Source: Streptomyces sioyaensis
GTDB lineage: Bacteria > Actinomycetota > Actinomycetes > Streptomycetales > Streptomycetaceae
Assembly (NCBI RefSeq): GCF_004122735.1
Contig: NZ_SDIF01000014.1
Coordinates: 1 to 64,000, forward strand
DNA length: 64,000 nucleotides
Direction: 5' to 3'
Of the stretch, positions 1 through 7,977 are shown piece by piece. Both the position numbers and the translations under genes were made by a program. Under the pieces are notes generated by a model that was not told where the DNA came from, did no database searches, and worked only from the letters and a program-made list of their open reading frames with translations. Positions within the stretch are counted from its first letter, which is position 1. The number at the start of each line of letters is the position of its first letter.

Positions 1-131
1 GTGCGGGAACGCGGCTCGGGTAGGGGGCTGGAGCGCGGCTCGGGTGGCGGGCGGAGGCCTTCGGAGGGCAGAGCCCGGTGCCGTGGCGGGACGGGGGCAG
101 CGGGCCGGCCCGAGGGCAGGTCCGGTCCGGT

Positions 132-161
132 TTGGGAGGCCGTAGACCCTGCTGGTAGCCT
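132..161 (+). promoter_or_regulatory. Putative housekeeping promoter of rpsT
   Basis: A TTGGGA box (132-137) and a TAGCCT box (156-161) are separated by 18 bases, a good fit to the Streptomyces HrdB-type promoter (TTGAC-N/TAGNNT). Transcription would start near 168, giving a leader of roughly 70 bases before the rpsT GTG start at 236. The first 130 bases of the window show only GC-rich sequence with a short direct repeat and no convincing gene. Confidence 0.55.
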
Positions 162-235
162 GGTCCACTGCGCTTCGTGCCCTCTTTCGTACGGGGCGCA
201 ACTCGAAACTCCAACGAACCTGAAAAGGCTCTTTC

Positions 236-502
236 GTGGCGAACATCAAGTCCCAGATGAAGCGGATCAAGACCAACGAGAAGGCTCGTCAGCGCAACAA
301 GGCTGTCAAGTCCACTCTGAAGACCGCGATCCGTCGCACCCGCGAGGCCGTGGAGGCCGGTGACCTGCAGAAGGCCGCCACCGCCCAGGCCGAGGCTGCC
401 AAGAAGCTCGACAAGGCCGTCAGCAAGGGTGTCATCCACAAGAACGCCGCCGCCAACAAGAAGTCGGCGCTGGCGAAGAAGGTCGCGACCCTCAAGGGCT
501 GA
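236..502 (+). CDS. rpsT: 30S ribosomal protein S20
   Basis: This 88-residue, Lys/Ala-rich protein matches bacterial S20, which binds 16S rRNA early in small-subunit assembly. It opens with [20 protein letters not shown], the family's N-terminal signature, and its length is typical. The start is GTG at 236 with an AAAAGG ribosome-binding site seven bases upstream. The gene stands alone between its own promoter (132-161) and a strong terminator (719-762), as often seen for rpsT. Next to holA this is the usual actinobacterial context. Identification is firm. Confidence 0.98.
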   Translation: MANIKSQMKRIKTNEKARQRNKAVKSTLKTAIRRTREAVEAGDLQKAATAQAEAAKKLDKAVSKGVIHKNAAANKKSALAKKVATLKG

Positions 503-718
503 CCTCCCCCCGGACGAAGCTCACCGGCCTGACCAGGCCTGGATCTTCATCCACCCGCAGCATCTGCAGTACCCCTGCCGACAGGGACCCAGCGGCCCCT
601 CTCTCCGCTCCCTGACCGGTGCACCACCGCGCCGCACACGGCCTGCGTTCGCCACGCGGGTGCGGCGCACCCGGCTCGCCCGGCGTCCACCGCCGACGAA
701 GCCACTTTCGCTTGAGAC

Positions 719-762
719 GAAGGCCCCGCCTCCCCCTTCCCCAGGGATGAGGCGGGGCTTTT
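719..762 (+). terminator. Rho-independent terminator after rpsT
   Basis: GCCCCGCCTC (723-732) pairs perfectly with GAGGCGGGGC (749-758), followed at once by TTTT. The reverse strand also ends in a short T run, so it may work in both directions. It lies about 220 bases downstream of the rpsT stop codon. Confidence 0.8.
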
Positions 763-1074
763 GTCGTGGGGTGAGGGGTGTGGGAACCGGATGGTGGGAT
801 CCGGGTGGTGGGAGCCGGGGGTGGGGGTTGCATTTCGGGGTTGCGTTACGGGGTGTGCTGGGGGGCGGTGTTGCGAGACTGCATTGAGGGCCTTTGCCAT
901 GAGGGAAATTCTGTGCGGGATTTGTCGCGGCAGATTCCCGATACCAGGGTTTCCTGCGTGGGCATGTGTGCGGGAGGTTCGTATGAGGGCCATGAGGTAA
1001 GGGATCTGCCGTGGGGTTTCCGTTATTACGGCGCTCGCGCATCCGGGATATGGGGTATCGGACGAATTCGGCCC

Positions 1075-1190
1075 GTCCGAGGCATGCGGGTATCCGGGTA
1101 TCGATGCATCCGGTGCGTCCGAGGTATGCGGGTGTCCGGGTATCCGATGCATCCGGCGCGTCCAGCCTGTCCGAGGTATCCGGGCGGCGG
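1075..1190. repeat. Degenerate tandem repeat, about 42-43 base period
   Basis: Two near-identical units (1075-1116 and 1117-1159) begin GTCCGAGG(C/T)ATGCGGGT and contain ATGCATCCGG. A partial third unit starts at 1160 and resumes GTCCGAGGTATCCGGG near 1170. The repeats lie upstream of the membrane-protein gene at 1311 and do not form an open coding pattern. Confidence 0.6.
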
Positions 1191-1298
1191 TGGTGGCGTG
1201 GGGTTGCGGGCGGAGATGGGGCGGCCGGTATTCGTCGGCTCGGCGGCCGTCGGAAAAATCTGCTTCGCAGAGTCGGTTCTGTTTTCGGTGATGTCCGC

Positions 1299-1310
1299 TA
1301 ATCTTCGGCC
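1299..1310 (+). promoter_or_regulatory. Putative -10 element placing a leaderless start at 1311
   Basis: A TAATCT hexamer (1299-1304) is followed by only six bases before the ATG at 1311, and no Shine-Dalgarno sequence is present. Transcription from this -10 would begin at or next to the start codon, giving a leaderless mRNA, which is common in Streptomyces. No clear -35 box is seen, so this is tentative. Confidence 0.35.
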
Positions 1311-2237
1311 ATGTCCATATCGGGGGAACAAAACAATCCATACTCCCAGCCACCGCCCCATCCCTACGGTCAGGTGCCCGCGCCACAGAATCCGGTGCCC
1401 CCGCCGCAGAATCCGTACGCACAACAGCCCGCGCCACAAGGGCAGGGCGGCGGATACGGCTATCCGGCAGCCGGCATACCCTCCCCTCCTCCGGGGCCAC
1501 CTGGCACACCCGTCGGGCCACTCGGCACATCCGTAGGGGCGCCCGGCGCTCCTGAAAGTGCGGGCCGCGCCAAGACCAGCTGGCTCTGGGCGATCGGCGG
1601 CGCTGTCGCCGCCTCCGCGATCTGGGCCTCCGTGCTGTTCGCCACCGGCAGCTTCTCCGACGAGCCCCGCCCCGACCTGGCGGGGTACGGCTATCGCGGC
1701 GATCTGTGTGCGGACACCTCGCTGGCCCCGTTCGAGAACGCCCACTTCAAGACCAAGGCGAGCACGTCCTCCAAGGACGCCAACCCGCAGCACAGCGGCG
1801 CCCAGCTGAACACCATGGACACCATGTCGTGCAACGTCTCGCTGGAACCGGAGAATGCCAGCAGCTCCGACTACTCCTCGACCTGGATGTACAACACCGT
1901 CACGCTGCACAAGAAGACCGACCCGGCACCTGAGTTCGCCGACGGCTACCTCTCGTACGAGAAGCAGGAGACCTCGACCCGCTACACGGTCGAGAACGTG
2001 CCGGGCATCGGTGACGAGGCCTACCTCGTGACCCGGAAGGACGACGGCAGCTCAAGCAACAGCTCGTATGTGATCCTCGCCGTCCGGGACGGCTGGGTGA
2101 CGTTCCAGTCGACGTGGTCGAGTTATGCGTCGAGCAGCAGCACGGCCAGGCAGCCGACCTCCACCGAGGTGGCGACGATGCTGAAGACCAGCGCGACGGA
2201 GACGCTCAAGCGGCTGCAGAACACGCGGTCGCGGTAA
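1311..2237 (+). CDS. Single-pass membrane protein with Pro-rich cytoplasmic N-terminus
   Basis: I do not recognise a named family. The 308-residue protein has a Pro/Gln/Tyr-rich N-terminal half (about 1-85), one hydrophobic segment (about 91-112, starting WLWAIGGAVA), and an extracytoplasmic domain with two cysteines (near 133 and 174), many Ser/Thr residues and a VPGIGDEAYLVT stretch. This layout resembles DUF3558-like actinobacterial surface proteins, but that is only a resemblance. The protein at 60555-61508 has the same architecture. The ATG at 1311 has no ribosome-binding site and sits six bases after a TAATCT box. The gene is convergent with holA. Confidence 0.75.
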   Translation: MSISGEQNNPYSQPPPHPYGQVPAPQNPVPPPQNPYAQQPAPQGQGGGYGYPAAGIPSPPPGPPGTPVGPLGTSVGAPGAPESAGRAKTSWLWAIGGAVAASAIWASVLFATGSFSDEPRPDLAGYGYRGDLCADTSLAPFENAHFKTKASTSSKDANPQHSGAQLNTMDTMSCNVSLEPENASSSDYSSTWMYNTVTLHKKTDPAPEFADGYLSYEKQETSTRYTVENVPGIGDEAYLVTRKDDGSSSNSSYVILAVRDGWVTFQSTWSSYASSSSTARQPTSTEVATMLKTSATETLKRLQNTRSR

Positions 2238-2265
2238 GCAGTCGCCATAAGCGGTAAGCAGTCGC
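2231..2265 (+). repeat. 15-base direct repeat spanning a stop codon
   Basis: GCGGTAAGCAGTCGC occurs at 2231-2245 and again at 2251-2265. The first copy contains the TAA stop of the preceding membrane-protein gene. The remaining 2266-2493 segment before the holA stop is GC-rich and shows no gene or clear terminator. Confidence 0.7.
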
Positions 2266-2493
2266 GGGGAGGATCGCCGGAAGGATCACCGGTAGGGGGC
2301 GCGAGAACGCGAGAAGGGGCCCGGCGGGCCGGCGGCGGCACGCGACGGCCCGCCGCGGCCCTCGGCTCGTCGCGGCCCCTCAGCTCGTCGGGTGCCGCCC
2401 CTGCCGCGCCCCCTGCCGTCCGTGGCGCCCGTACGCCCGGCCCACGGTGCGTGGCCGTACCTCCGCCGCAACGCGCCGCGCGCCACCGCTTCT

Positions 2494-3477
2494 TCAGCGT
2501 GAACGGGCCGCCCGGGCGATCACCACGACGGCCTTCTCCAGGGCGTACGCCGGATCGTCCCCGCCGCCCTTGACGCCCGCATCGGCCGCCGCCACCGCGC
2601 GCAGCGCCGTGGCCACGCCGTCCGCCGACCAGCCGCGCATCTGCTGGCGCACCCGGTCGATCTTCCAGGGCGGCATGCCCAGTTCGCGGGCGAGGTCGCC
2701 GGGGCGAGCGCCGCGCGGGGCGGAGGCCAGCTTGCCGATGGCGCGGACGCCCTGAGCGAGCGCGCTGGTGATCATGACGGGGGCGACGCCGGTGGAGATC
2801 GCCCAGCGCAGTGCCTCCAGCGCCTCGGCGGCCCGGCCCTCGACGGCACGGTCCGCGACGGTGAAGCTCGACGCCTCGGCCCGGCCCGTGTAGTAGCGCG
2901 CGACGACGGCCTCGTCGATCATGCCCTCGATATCGGCGACCAGCTGCGAACAGGCCGACGCCAGCTCCCGGAGATCGCTGCCGATCGCCTCGACCAGTGA
3001 CTGGCAGGCCTCGGGCGTCGCCGAACGTCCGACCGCGCGGAACTCGCCCCGGACGAAGGCCAGCCGGTCGGCCGGCTTGGTCATCTTGGGGCAGGCGATC
3101 TCCCGCGCGCCGGCCTTACGGGCGGCGTCCAGCAGGCCCTTTCCCTTGGCGCCGCCGGCATGCAGCAGCACCAGGGTGATCTCCTCGGCGGGCGCGCCGA
3201 GATACGCCTTGACGTCCTTGATCGTGTCCGCGGACAGATCCTGGGCGGCTCGCACCACAACGACCTTGCGCTCGGCGAACAGGGAGGGGCTGGTCAGCTC
3301 GGCGAGGGTGCCGGGCTGCAGCTGGTCGGGGGTGAGGTCGCGCACATCGGTGTCCGCGTCGGCCGCCCGGGCAGCCACCACCACCTGCTGCACGGCGCGG
3401 TCGAGCAGCAGGTCTTCCTGGCCCACCGCGATCGTGACGGGGGCGAGCGGGTCGTCGTGAGCTGTCTTCCTGGCCAT
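2494..3477 (-). CDS. holA: DNA polymerase III subunit delta
   Basis: The 327-residue product matches the delta subunit of the clamp loader, which opens the sliding clamp (beta) during replication. Visible features are the N-terminal segment VTIAVGQEDLLLDRAV, a Rossmann-like core with LVLLHAGGAKGKGLL, and the C-terminal helical collar region ending in IARAARSR. Length is typical for actinobacterial HolA. The ATG at 3477 is chosen because the frame upstream of it is low-complexity and lacks family similarity. The gene is divergent from the small gene at 3572 and convergent with the one ending at 2237. Its place beside comEC/comEA and rpsT is the normal bacterial neighbourhood. Confidence 0.93.
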   Translation of the reverse strand: MARKTAHDDPLAPVTIAVGQEDLLLDRAVQQVVVAARAADADTDVRDLTPDQLQPGTLAELTSPSLFAERKVVVVRAAQDLSADTIKDVKAYLGAPAEEITLVLLHAGGAKGKGLLDAARKAGAREIACPKMTKPADRLAFVRGEFRAVGRSATPEACQSLVEAIGSDLRELASACSQLVADIEGMIDEAVVARYYTGRAEASSFTVADRAVEGRAAEALEALRWAISTGVAPVMITSALAQGVRAIGKLASAPRGARPGDLARELGMPPWKIDRVRQQMRGWSADGVATALRAVAAADAGVKGGGDDPAYALEKAVVVIARAARSR

Positions 3478-3571
3478 CGCGGTCCAGCATCCCACGCCCC
3501 ACTGACAACCGGCCTCGGACCGCCCTCCCCCTGCCGGTTCGGACCGCCCTCCCCTGTCGGACAATGGCCAG

Positions 3572-3838
3572 GTGAACGATGCTTCCCCACACCCACGACA
3601 CGTACGGCACGTGCTGGTACTGCCCGACCGCGACGCAGCGGAGGAGGTGTCCGAAGCCCTCACGGAGCGCTTCGGTCTCGCCGAGGAGCCGCAGCTCGTA
3701 CGGGACGCCCTGGCCGGTGAGGACGACGCCGAGGACGCGCAGTGGCTGGTGGTGGTCGAAGACCCGGACGCCGTCCACGACCCGGCGCAGCTGCACGACC
3801 TCGCGGCGGAGCACGAGGGCTGGCGCGAGGCCGAGTGA
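3572..3838 (+). CDS. Small acidic conserved protein, function unknown
   Basis: This 88-residue, acidic protein has a GTG start at 3572. It contains VRHVLVLPDRDAAEEVSEAL and ends in an Asp/Glu/His-rich helix (DPAQLHDLAAEHEGWREAE). The pattern suggests a small alpha/beta fold, with a beta strand LVLPD and a later strand QWLVVVED. I know of no assigned function. It is transcribed away from holA and towards the N-acetyltransferase. The third-position GC pattern and compact composition support a real gene. No clear ribosome-binding site precedes it, so the exact start is less certain. Confidence 0.7.
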   Translation: MNDASPHPRHVRHVLVLPDRDAAEEVSEALTERFGLAEEPQLVRDALAGEDDAEDAQWLVVVEDPDAVHDPAQLHDLAAEHEGWREAE

Positions 3839-3947
3839 CCTCCGGAGCCGGGTATCCGGAGCCGGAGCCGGGTGTGGGGCGGCGGAGCCGGGTGTGCGGC
3901 GGCTGGCGGGGTGCCCAGTAGCGCGTGACGTCGCCCGGTGTCGAGCC

Positions 3948-4748
3948 TCAGGCCTCGGTGCCGGGCCCGGACGCCCCCGCCCCACCGACCACCGGCTCTC
4001 GCTCCATCACGATCCCGAAGTACTCGCGGTAGGCGGCGAGGACCTCGCCCGCACCCACCTCGCGCTCCTCGCGTATGCCGTCCGCCCCGGTGAACACGAG
4101 CGTACGACCGGAGAGGGTGACCCGCCCGGTCTCCGTCAGCCGGGAGCACACCAGGGACTGGGTGAAGTGCGACCGGGGCGAGGTCCGGTTCCACCAGCAG
4201 CCCACCTCGAAGTCCGCCAAGGCACGCGGGCGTTGCTCGATGCGGTACTGCGGGGAGCCGTCCCTGAGCACATCGAGATCCCCCTCCGCCGTCTCCTCGA
4301 TCCGGAACACCCCGCCCGGGTCACTCTGCTCGGCACGGCTGTCCCAGCGGAGCGGGAAGTGGCTGTGCCGGCCGAAGCCGACGTCAGCGAGCCACGGCCC
4401 GTCCGGCGTCGAGACGCGCAGGACGAGGTGGTCATACGGGATCCCGGGCCCCTCGGGGCCGAACACGCGGGCGGACAGCATTTCGACCTCGTAGCCGAGT
4501 GCCCGCAGCAGCATGGCGAAGGCGCCGTTGAGCTCGTAACAGAAGCCGCCGCGCCGGGCACCGACGATCTTGTCCAGCAGCGGCTGTTCCGCGAGCTCGA
4601 TCTCCTCGCCGAGGTGGAGGGAGAGGTTCTCGAAGGGGACGGTGCGCAGATGACGGAGGTGCAGCGCACGCAGCGCGTCGGCATCGGGGGAAGCGGGGCG
4701 GGCGGCGCCCATCCGGTCGAGGTAGGCATCGGCAGCAGCGGCATCCAT
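3948..4748 (-). CDS. Arylamine N-acetyltransferase
   Basis: The 266-residue product matches the NAT family, which transfers an acetyl group from acetyl-CoA to arylamines through a cysteine intermediate. The catalytic triad is visible: Cys70 in RRGGFCYELN, His107 in PYDHLVLRV and Asp122 in LADVGFGR, with the typical spacing. The N-terminal VPFENLSLHLG motif is also present. The ATG at 4748 has a GGAGAGG site about 12 bases upstream. The gene lies in the same direction as comEC, and the comEC frame runs 317 bases into this gene in another frame (see the comEC entry). Substrate is unknown. Confidence 0.92.
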   Translation of the reverse strand: MDAAAADAYLDRMGAARPASPDADALRALHLRHLRTVPFENLSLHLGEEIELAEQPLLDKIVGARRGGFCYELNGAFAMLLRALGYEVEMLSARVFGPEGPGIPYDHLVLRVSTPDGPWLADVGFGRHSHFPLRWDSRAEQSDPGGVFRIEETAEGDLDVLRDGSPQYRIEQRPRALADFEVGCWWNRTSPRSHFTQSLVCSRLTETGRVTLSGRTLVFTGADGIREEREVGAGEVLAAYREYFGIVMEREPVVGGAGASGPGTEA

Positions 4749-7700
4749 CAGGTGTCTGTCCTCTCCGGAGCGGACCAGCGGCGGGCCCGTCCTCTTGCGG
4801 CGGACTTCCCTGACTGTCCGAGCCTACGCGGCCGGCCCGGCACCCACCGGCCGGACCGGCACGGGGCCTTCGGGAGCCGGCTGGACCCACGCGGGGTGTG
4901 CGGGCATGAGCCGGGCCCGTCCGGGGTGTCCGGACATGAGCCGGGCTCGCGCGGCTTCTCCGGTCCCTGGCTGGGCCGGCACGGCTTCTCCGGCCCGCGG
5001 CCGGGCCCGCGCGGGGGCTCCAAGCAGAAGCCGGACCCGCGAGGCCAGCCCGGTCCCCGGCCGGGCCCGCGCGGGGGCTCCGGCCCGTGGCCTGCGGCGC
5101 CAGGGTTCGATGGCCGCTCACCGTCGTGGACAGCCTGGCCGTGGTGCCCAGGATCGCCAGGGACCCGTCGGTGTCCGTACGCAGCACCCGTACGCCCTGG
5201 GCGCGCAACGCCGTGAGGGTGCCGACGGCCGGATGGCCGTACGGATTGCCGGCACCGCAGGAGATCAGTGCCAGACGGGGTGCCAACCGGCGTATCAGCA
5301 GCGGGTCCTGATGGGCGGAGCCATGGTGCGCCACCTTCAGGACATCGACCGCTCCCAGCTCCGGATGAGCCGCCCACAGCGCTCGTTGTGCAGGTGGTTC
5401 GAGGTCGCCGAGGAGCAGGATGGTCAGCCCTCGCGTATGGACGAGCAGGGTGACGCTGGCGTCGTTCGGGCCGTCGAGGGCTGCGGAACCGTTGCGGCCG
5501 TCGAGGCCGGCCGTCTGTCTGTCGGGGGCAGCCGGGCCGCCTGGGCCGGGGAGGTCAGGGGGAACGGGTGGCCACAGGACCTCCCAGCTGAGCGGCCCAA
5601 GGTGACGCCGCTCCCCCGCTGCCGCGCGGACGATCGGGACCCCGGCCGCGGCAGCCGTGGTGCGCACGAACTGCGCCTGGCCGGGCGGATCTTCCAGAGT
5701 CGTGGTCTCGATCGCGCCGACCGAGCGGCCGCGGAGCGCCCCCGGGAGCCCGTCCACATGGTCTGCGTGAAAGTGCGTCAGGACGAGCAGCGGGATGCGG
5801 CGGACGCCCAGGTCCGTGAGACAGCGGTCGATGGCACGGGGCTCCGGTCCGGTGTCCACCACCAGCGCCGTACCGTCCCCGGCAGCCAGCACGAGGCCGT
5901 CGCCCTGCCCCACGTCGCAGACCACCGCTCGCCAGCCGGGCGGCGGCCAGCCGGTGATGATGCGGGTGAACGGAGCCGGACGGCAGACCGCCAGGAGCAC
6001 CGCCAGCGCACACACCGCGCAGAGCCAGGGACGGCGCAGCAACCGGCGGCCCACCGGGACCAGGACCACCAGCACGACCGCCAGCATCAGCCCACCGGCC
6101 CAGCCACCCGGCCACTCGAACTCCGCTCCCGGCAACGCCGCGCCCGCACGGGCCACCCCGGCGATCCACCCGGCGGGCCAGCCCGCGCACCACGCCAGCG
6201 CCCGGGCGACCGGCAACGCGACGGGGGCGGCAGCGAGCGCGGCGAAACCCAGCACCGTCGCAGGGCCCACGGCGAGTTCGGCCAGCAGATTGCAGGGCAC
6301 GGCCACCAGCCCCACACGGGCCGCCAGCACGGCGACAACGGGTGCGCAGACCGCCTGGGCGGCGGCCGCTGCGGCGATCACCTCGGCGCCCCGGGGCGGC
6401 ACCCGGCGCCGTTGCAGTGCGATGCTCCAGCGCGGTGCGAGCAGCAAGAGCGCGCCGGTCGCCAGAACGGACAGCAGAAAGCCGTAGCTGCGGGCGAGCC
6501 ACGGGTCGTACAGCACCAGCAGCAGGACCGCGGCTGCGAGCGCGGGCAGGAGTGAGCGACGGCGGCCGGTGCCGATCGCGAGCAGTGTGATCAGCCCGCA
6601 GGCGGCGGCCCGCAGCACGCTCGGATCCGGACGGCACACCACGACGAAGGCCAGGGCGAGCGCGCCTCCGACCACTGCCGTGCCGCGCAACGACAGCCCC
6701 AGGCGCGGCGCCAGCCCACGGCGCTCGGCACGCGTCGCGAGGTGGGGCGGCCCGATCAACAGGGCCAGCACAATCGTCAGATTGCTGCCCGAAACGGCGA
6801 GCAGATGCGTCAGATCGGTGGCGCGGAAGGCGTCGTCGAGATCCGGCGGCACGCGCGAGGTGTCCCCCACGACGAGCCCCGGCAACAGCGCACGGGCATC
6901 GGGGCGCAGCCCGTCGCTGGCCTCGCGCAAGCCCTCCCGCAGGCTTCCCGCCAGCCGCCCCAGGACAGTCGGCGCACCGACCTTGACCGGCGGAGCATCA
7001 GCGGTCACCCGCAGCACGGCCGCAACCTGATCGGCCGGGGACAGCGGCGGCGCGGCGCGTGCCACCACCCGGATACGGGCCGAGGGCAGCAGCCCACGCC
7101 ATGCCGACCACAGGCCCTCCCGGGCGGCGTCGCGGTGTGCCGGGCCCGGCTCGCGCGGGGTGGCGTCCGAGCCCGGTGGGGTGGTTTCCGAGCCCGCCGG
7201 CCTGGCGTCCGCGGCCCTCGCAGTGGCGGTCGAGTCCGGTGGGGTGACGTCCGTAGTCCTCGAAGTGACGGAATCCCGCGCGGCACTGTGGCGCTCCGCC
7301 CGGTCCGGCCCGCCGCCACCGCCACCCCCGCCGTCCCCTCCGCGCTGCTGTACGAGAACCAGGGCCGGCGTGCGGACCGCGGTGACCTTGCCGTTCGGCG
7401 CCGTGACGCGCACGGCCTCGGCCGTGAACACCAGTACCGGGGGCGTCCGTTGGGATCCCCGCACCTTGGGGCGGGTCGGCCGAGGGTCGCCGGTCACCTC
7501 CAGCTCGACCGTGACCTGCGCAAACTGCTCCGCCAGGGCCGGCAGCGGCCCGCGCCGCACATCCGATGCGTGCAACGCCGCGGATGCGGCCCCCGCCCCG
7601 GCGCACAACAGCACCGCCGCCAGGGCGACCAGCGTCCCCGCCGGTCGAACGCCGCAAGAGCGGGCACGGGGCACCGTCGTTCCTCGCCCGTCGTTGTCGG

Positions 7701-7977
7701 CCCGCGGCGTCACGCCGTCCCCCTCGGCCGCCCCCGGGCCACGCCCCGCCCCGTACCGCACCACGGCCACCCACCACACGCACACCGCGAGCAGCACGGC
7801 CGCGGCCACAGCCACCGCCACTCCCCCGCCGGGAACGCCCAGGCTGATCGCCGCAGCCGCCCAGGCCGCCAGCGCGGGCGCGACCAGCCGCAGATCGACC
7901 GGGCCGTCTTGATGCGGGTCCGAGGAACCGTGCCGCGATACGGCCCGGGCGTGCACGGTGGCGCGCGAACCGGTCAT
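4432..7977 (-). CDS. comEC: ComEC/Rec2-type DNA uptake channel protein with run-on C-terminus
   Basis: The 1181-residue frame encodes an N-terminal membrane segment and OB-like region, a Ser/Thr/Pro/Asp-rich insert, the multi-helix competence domain (with VVGDTSRVPPDLDDAF and THLLAVSGSNLTIVLALL), and a metallo-beta-lactamase domain (CDVGQGDGLVL, THFHADHVDGLPG, LLLGDLE, KVAHHGS). ComEC conducts single-stranded DNA through the membrane in competent bacteria; its role in Streptomyces is unproven. After the lactamase domain no stop appears: the frame continues through eight 10-residue Arg/Ala/Gly/Pro repeats (4846-5085) and then overlaps the N-acetyltransferase gene by 317 bases as basic low-complexity sequence. 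The functional protein probably ends near 5090. The start overlaps the comEA stop (ATGA). Confidence 0.85.
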   Translation of the reverse strand: MTGSRATVHARAVSRHGSSDPHQDGPVDLRLVAPALAAWAAAAISLGVPGGGVAVAVAAAVLLAVCVWWVAVVRYGAGRGPGAAEGDGVTPRADNDGRGTTVPRARSCGVRPAGTLVALAAVLLCAGAGAASAALHASDVRRGPLPALAEQFAQVTVELEVTGDPRPTRPKVRGSQRTPPVLVFTAEAVRVTAPNGKVTAVRTPALVLVQQRGGDGGGGGGGGPDRAERHSAARDSVTSRTTDVTPPDSTATARAADARPAGSETTPPGSDATPREPGPAHRDAAREGLWSAWRGLLPSARIRVVARAAPPLSPADQVAAVLRVTADAPPVKVGAPTVLGRLAGSLREGLREASDGLRPDARALLPGLVVGDTSRVPPDLDDAFRATDLTHLLAVSGSNLTIVLALLIGPPHLATRAERRGLAPRLGLSLRGTAVVGGALALAFVVVCRPDPSVLRAAACGLITLLAIGTGRRRSLLPALAAAVLLLVLYDPWLARSYGFLLSVLATGALLLLAPRWSIALQRRRVPPRGAEVIAAAAAAQAVCAPVVAVLAARVGLVAVPCNLLAELAVGPATVLGFAALAAAPVALPVARALAWCAGWPAGWIAGVARAGAALPGAEFEWPGGWAGGLMLAVVLVVLVPVGRRLLRRPWLCAVCALAVLLAVCRPAPFTRIITGWPPPGWRAVVCDVGQGDGLVLAAGDGTALVVDTGPEPRAIDRCLTDLGVRRIPLLVLTHFHADHVDGLPGALRGRSVGAIETTTLEDPPGQAQFVRTTAAAAGVPIVRAAAGERRHLGPLSWEVLWPPVPPDLPGPGGPAAPDRQTAGLDGRNGSAALDGPNDASVTLLVHTRGLTILLLGDLEPPAQRALWAAHPELGAVDVLKVAHHGSAHQDPLLIRRLAPRLALISCGAGNPYGHPAVGTLTALRAQGVRVLRTDTDGSLAILGTTARLSTTVSGHRTLAPQATGRSPRAGPAGDRAGLAGPASAWSPRAGPAAGRRSRAGPARDRRSRASPAHVRTPRTGPAHARTPRVGPAGSRRPRAGPAGGCRAGRVGSDSQGSPPQEDGPAAGPLRRGQTPDGCRCCRCLPRPDGRRPPRFPRCRRAACAAPPSSAHRPLREPLPPPRRGDRARGTAAAGQDRRCPARRLLLRAQRRLRHAAAGTRLRGRNAVRPRVRPRGARDPV
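4846..5085 (-). repeat. Eight tandem 30-base repeats at the 3' end of comEC
   Basis: On the minus strand the DNA reads as eight 10-codon units of the form xRSPRAGPAx, starting GRSPRAGPAG at 5085 and ending SRRPRAGPAG at about 4846. On the plus strand units read like CCGGGCCCGCGCGGGGGCTC. Expansion or slippage here may have removed the original comEC stop codon. Confidence 0.75.

Larger units (their letters stand above)
503..1310. other. 808-base intergenic region without a convincing gene
   Basis: Apart from the rpsT terminator at 719-762 and the degenerate tandem repeats at 1075-1190, this stretch carries no reading frame with coding character. Between 895 and 1015 there are two related copies of a GCCATGAGG-type segment and a long-range inverted repeat: CGGCAGAT at 928-935 matches ATCTGCCG at 1004-1011. 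These could be remnants of a small repeated element or a structured RNA, but I see nothing that decides between the two. Confidence 0.5.

Noticed and set aside
4846..5085. CRISPR array
   Set aside because: The units are contiguous 30-base coding repeats without spacers and there are no cas genes.
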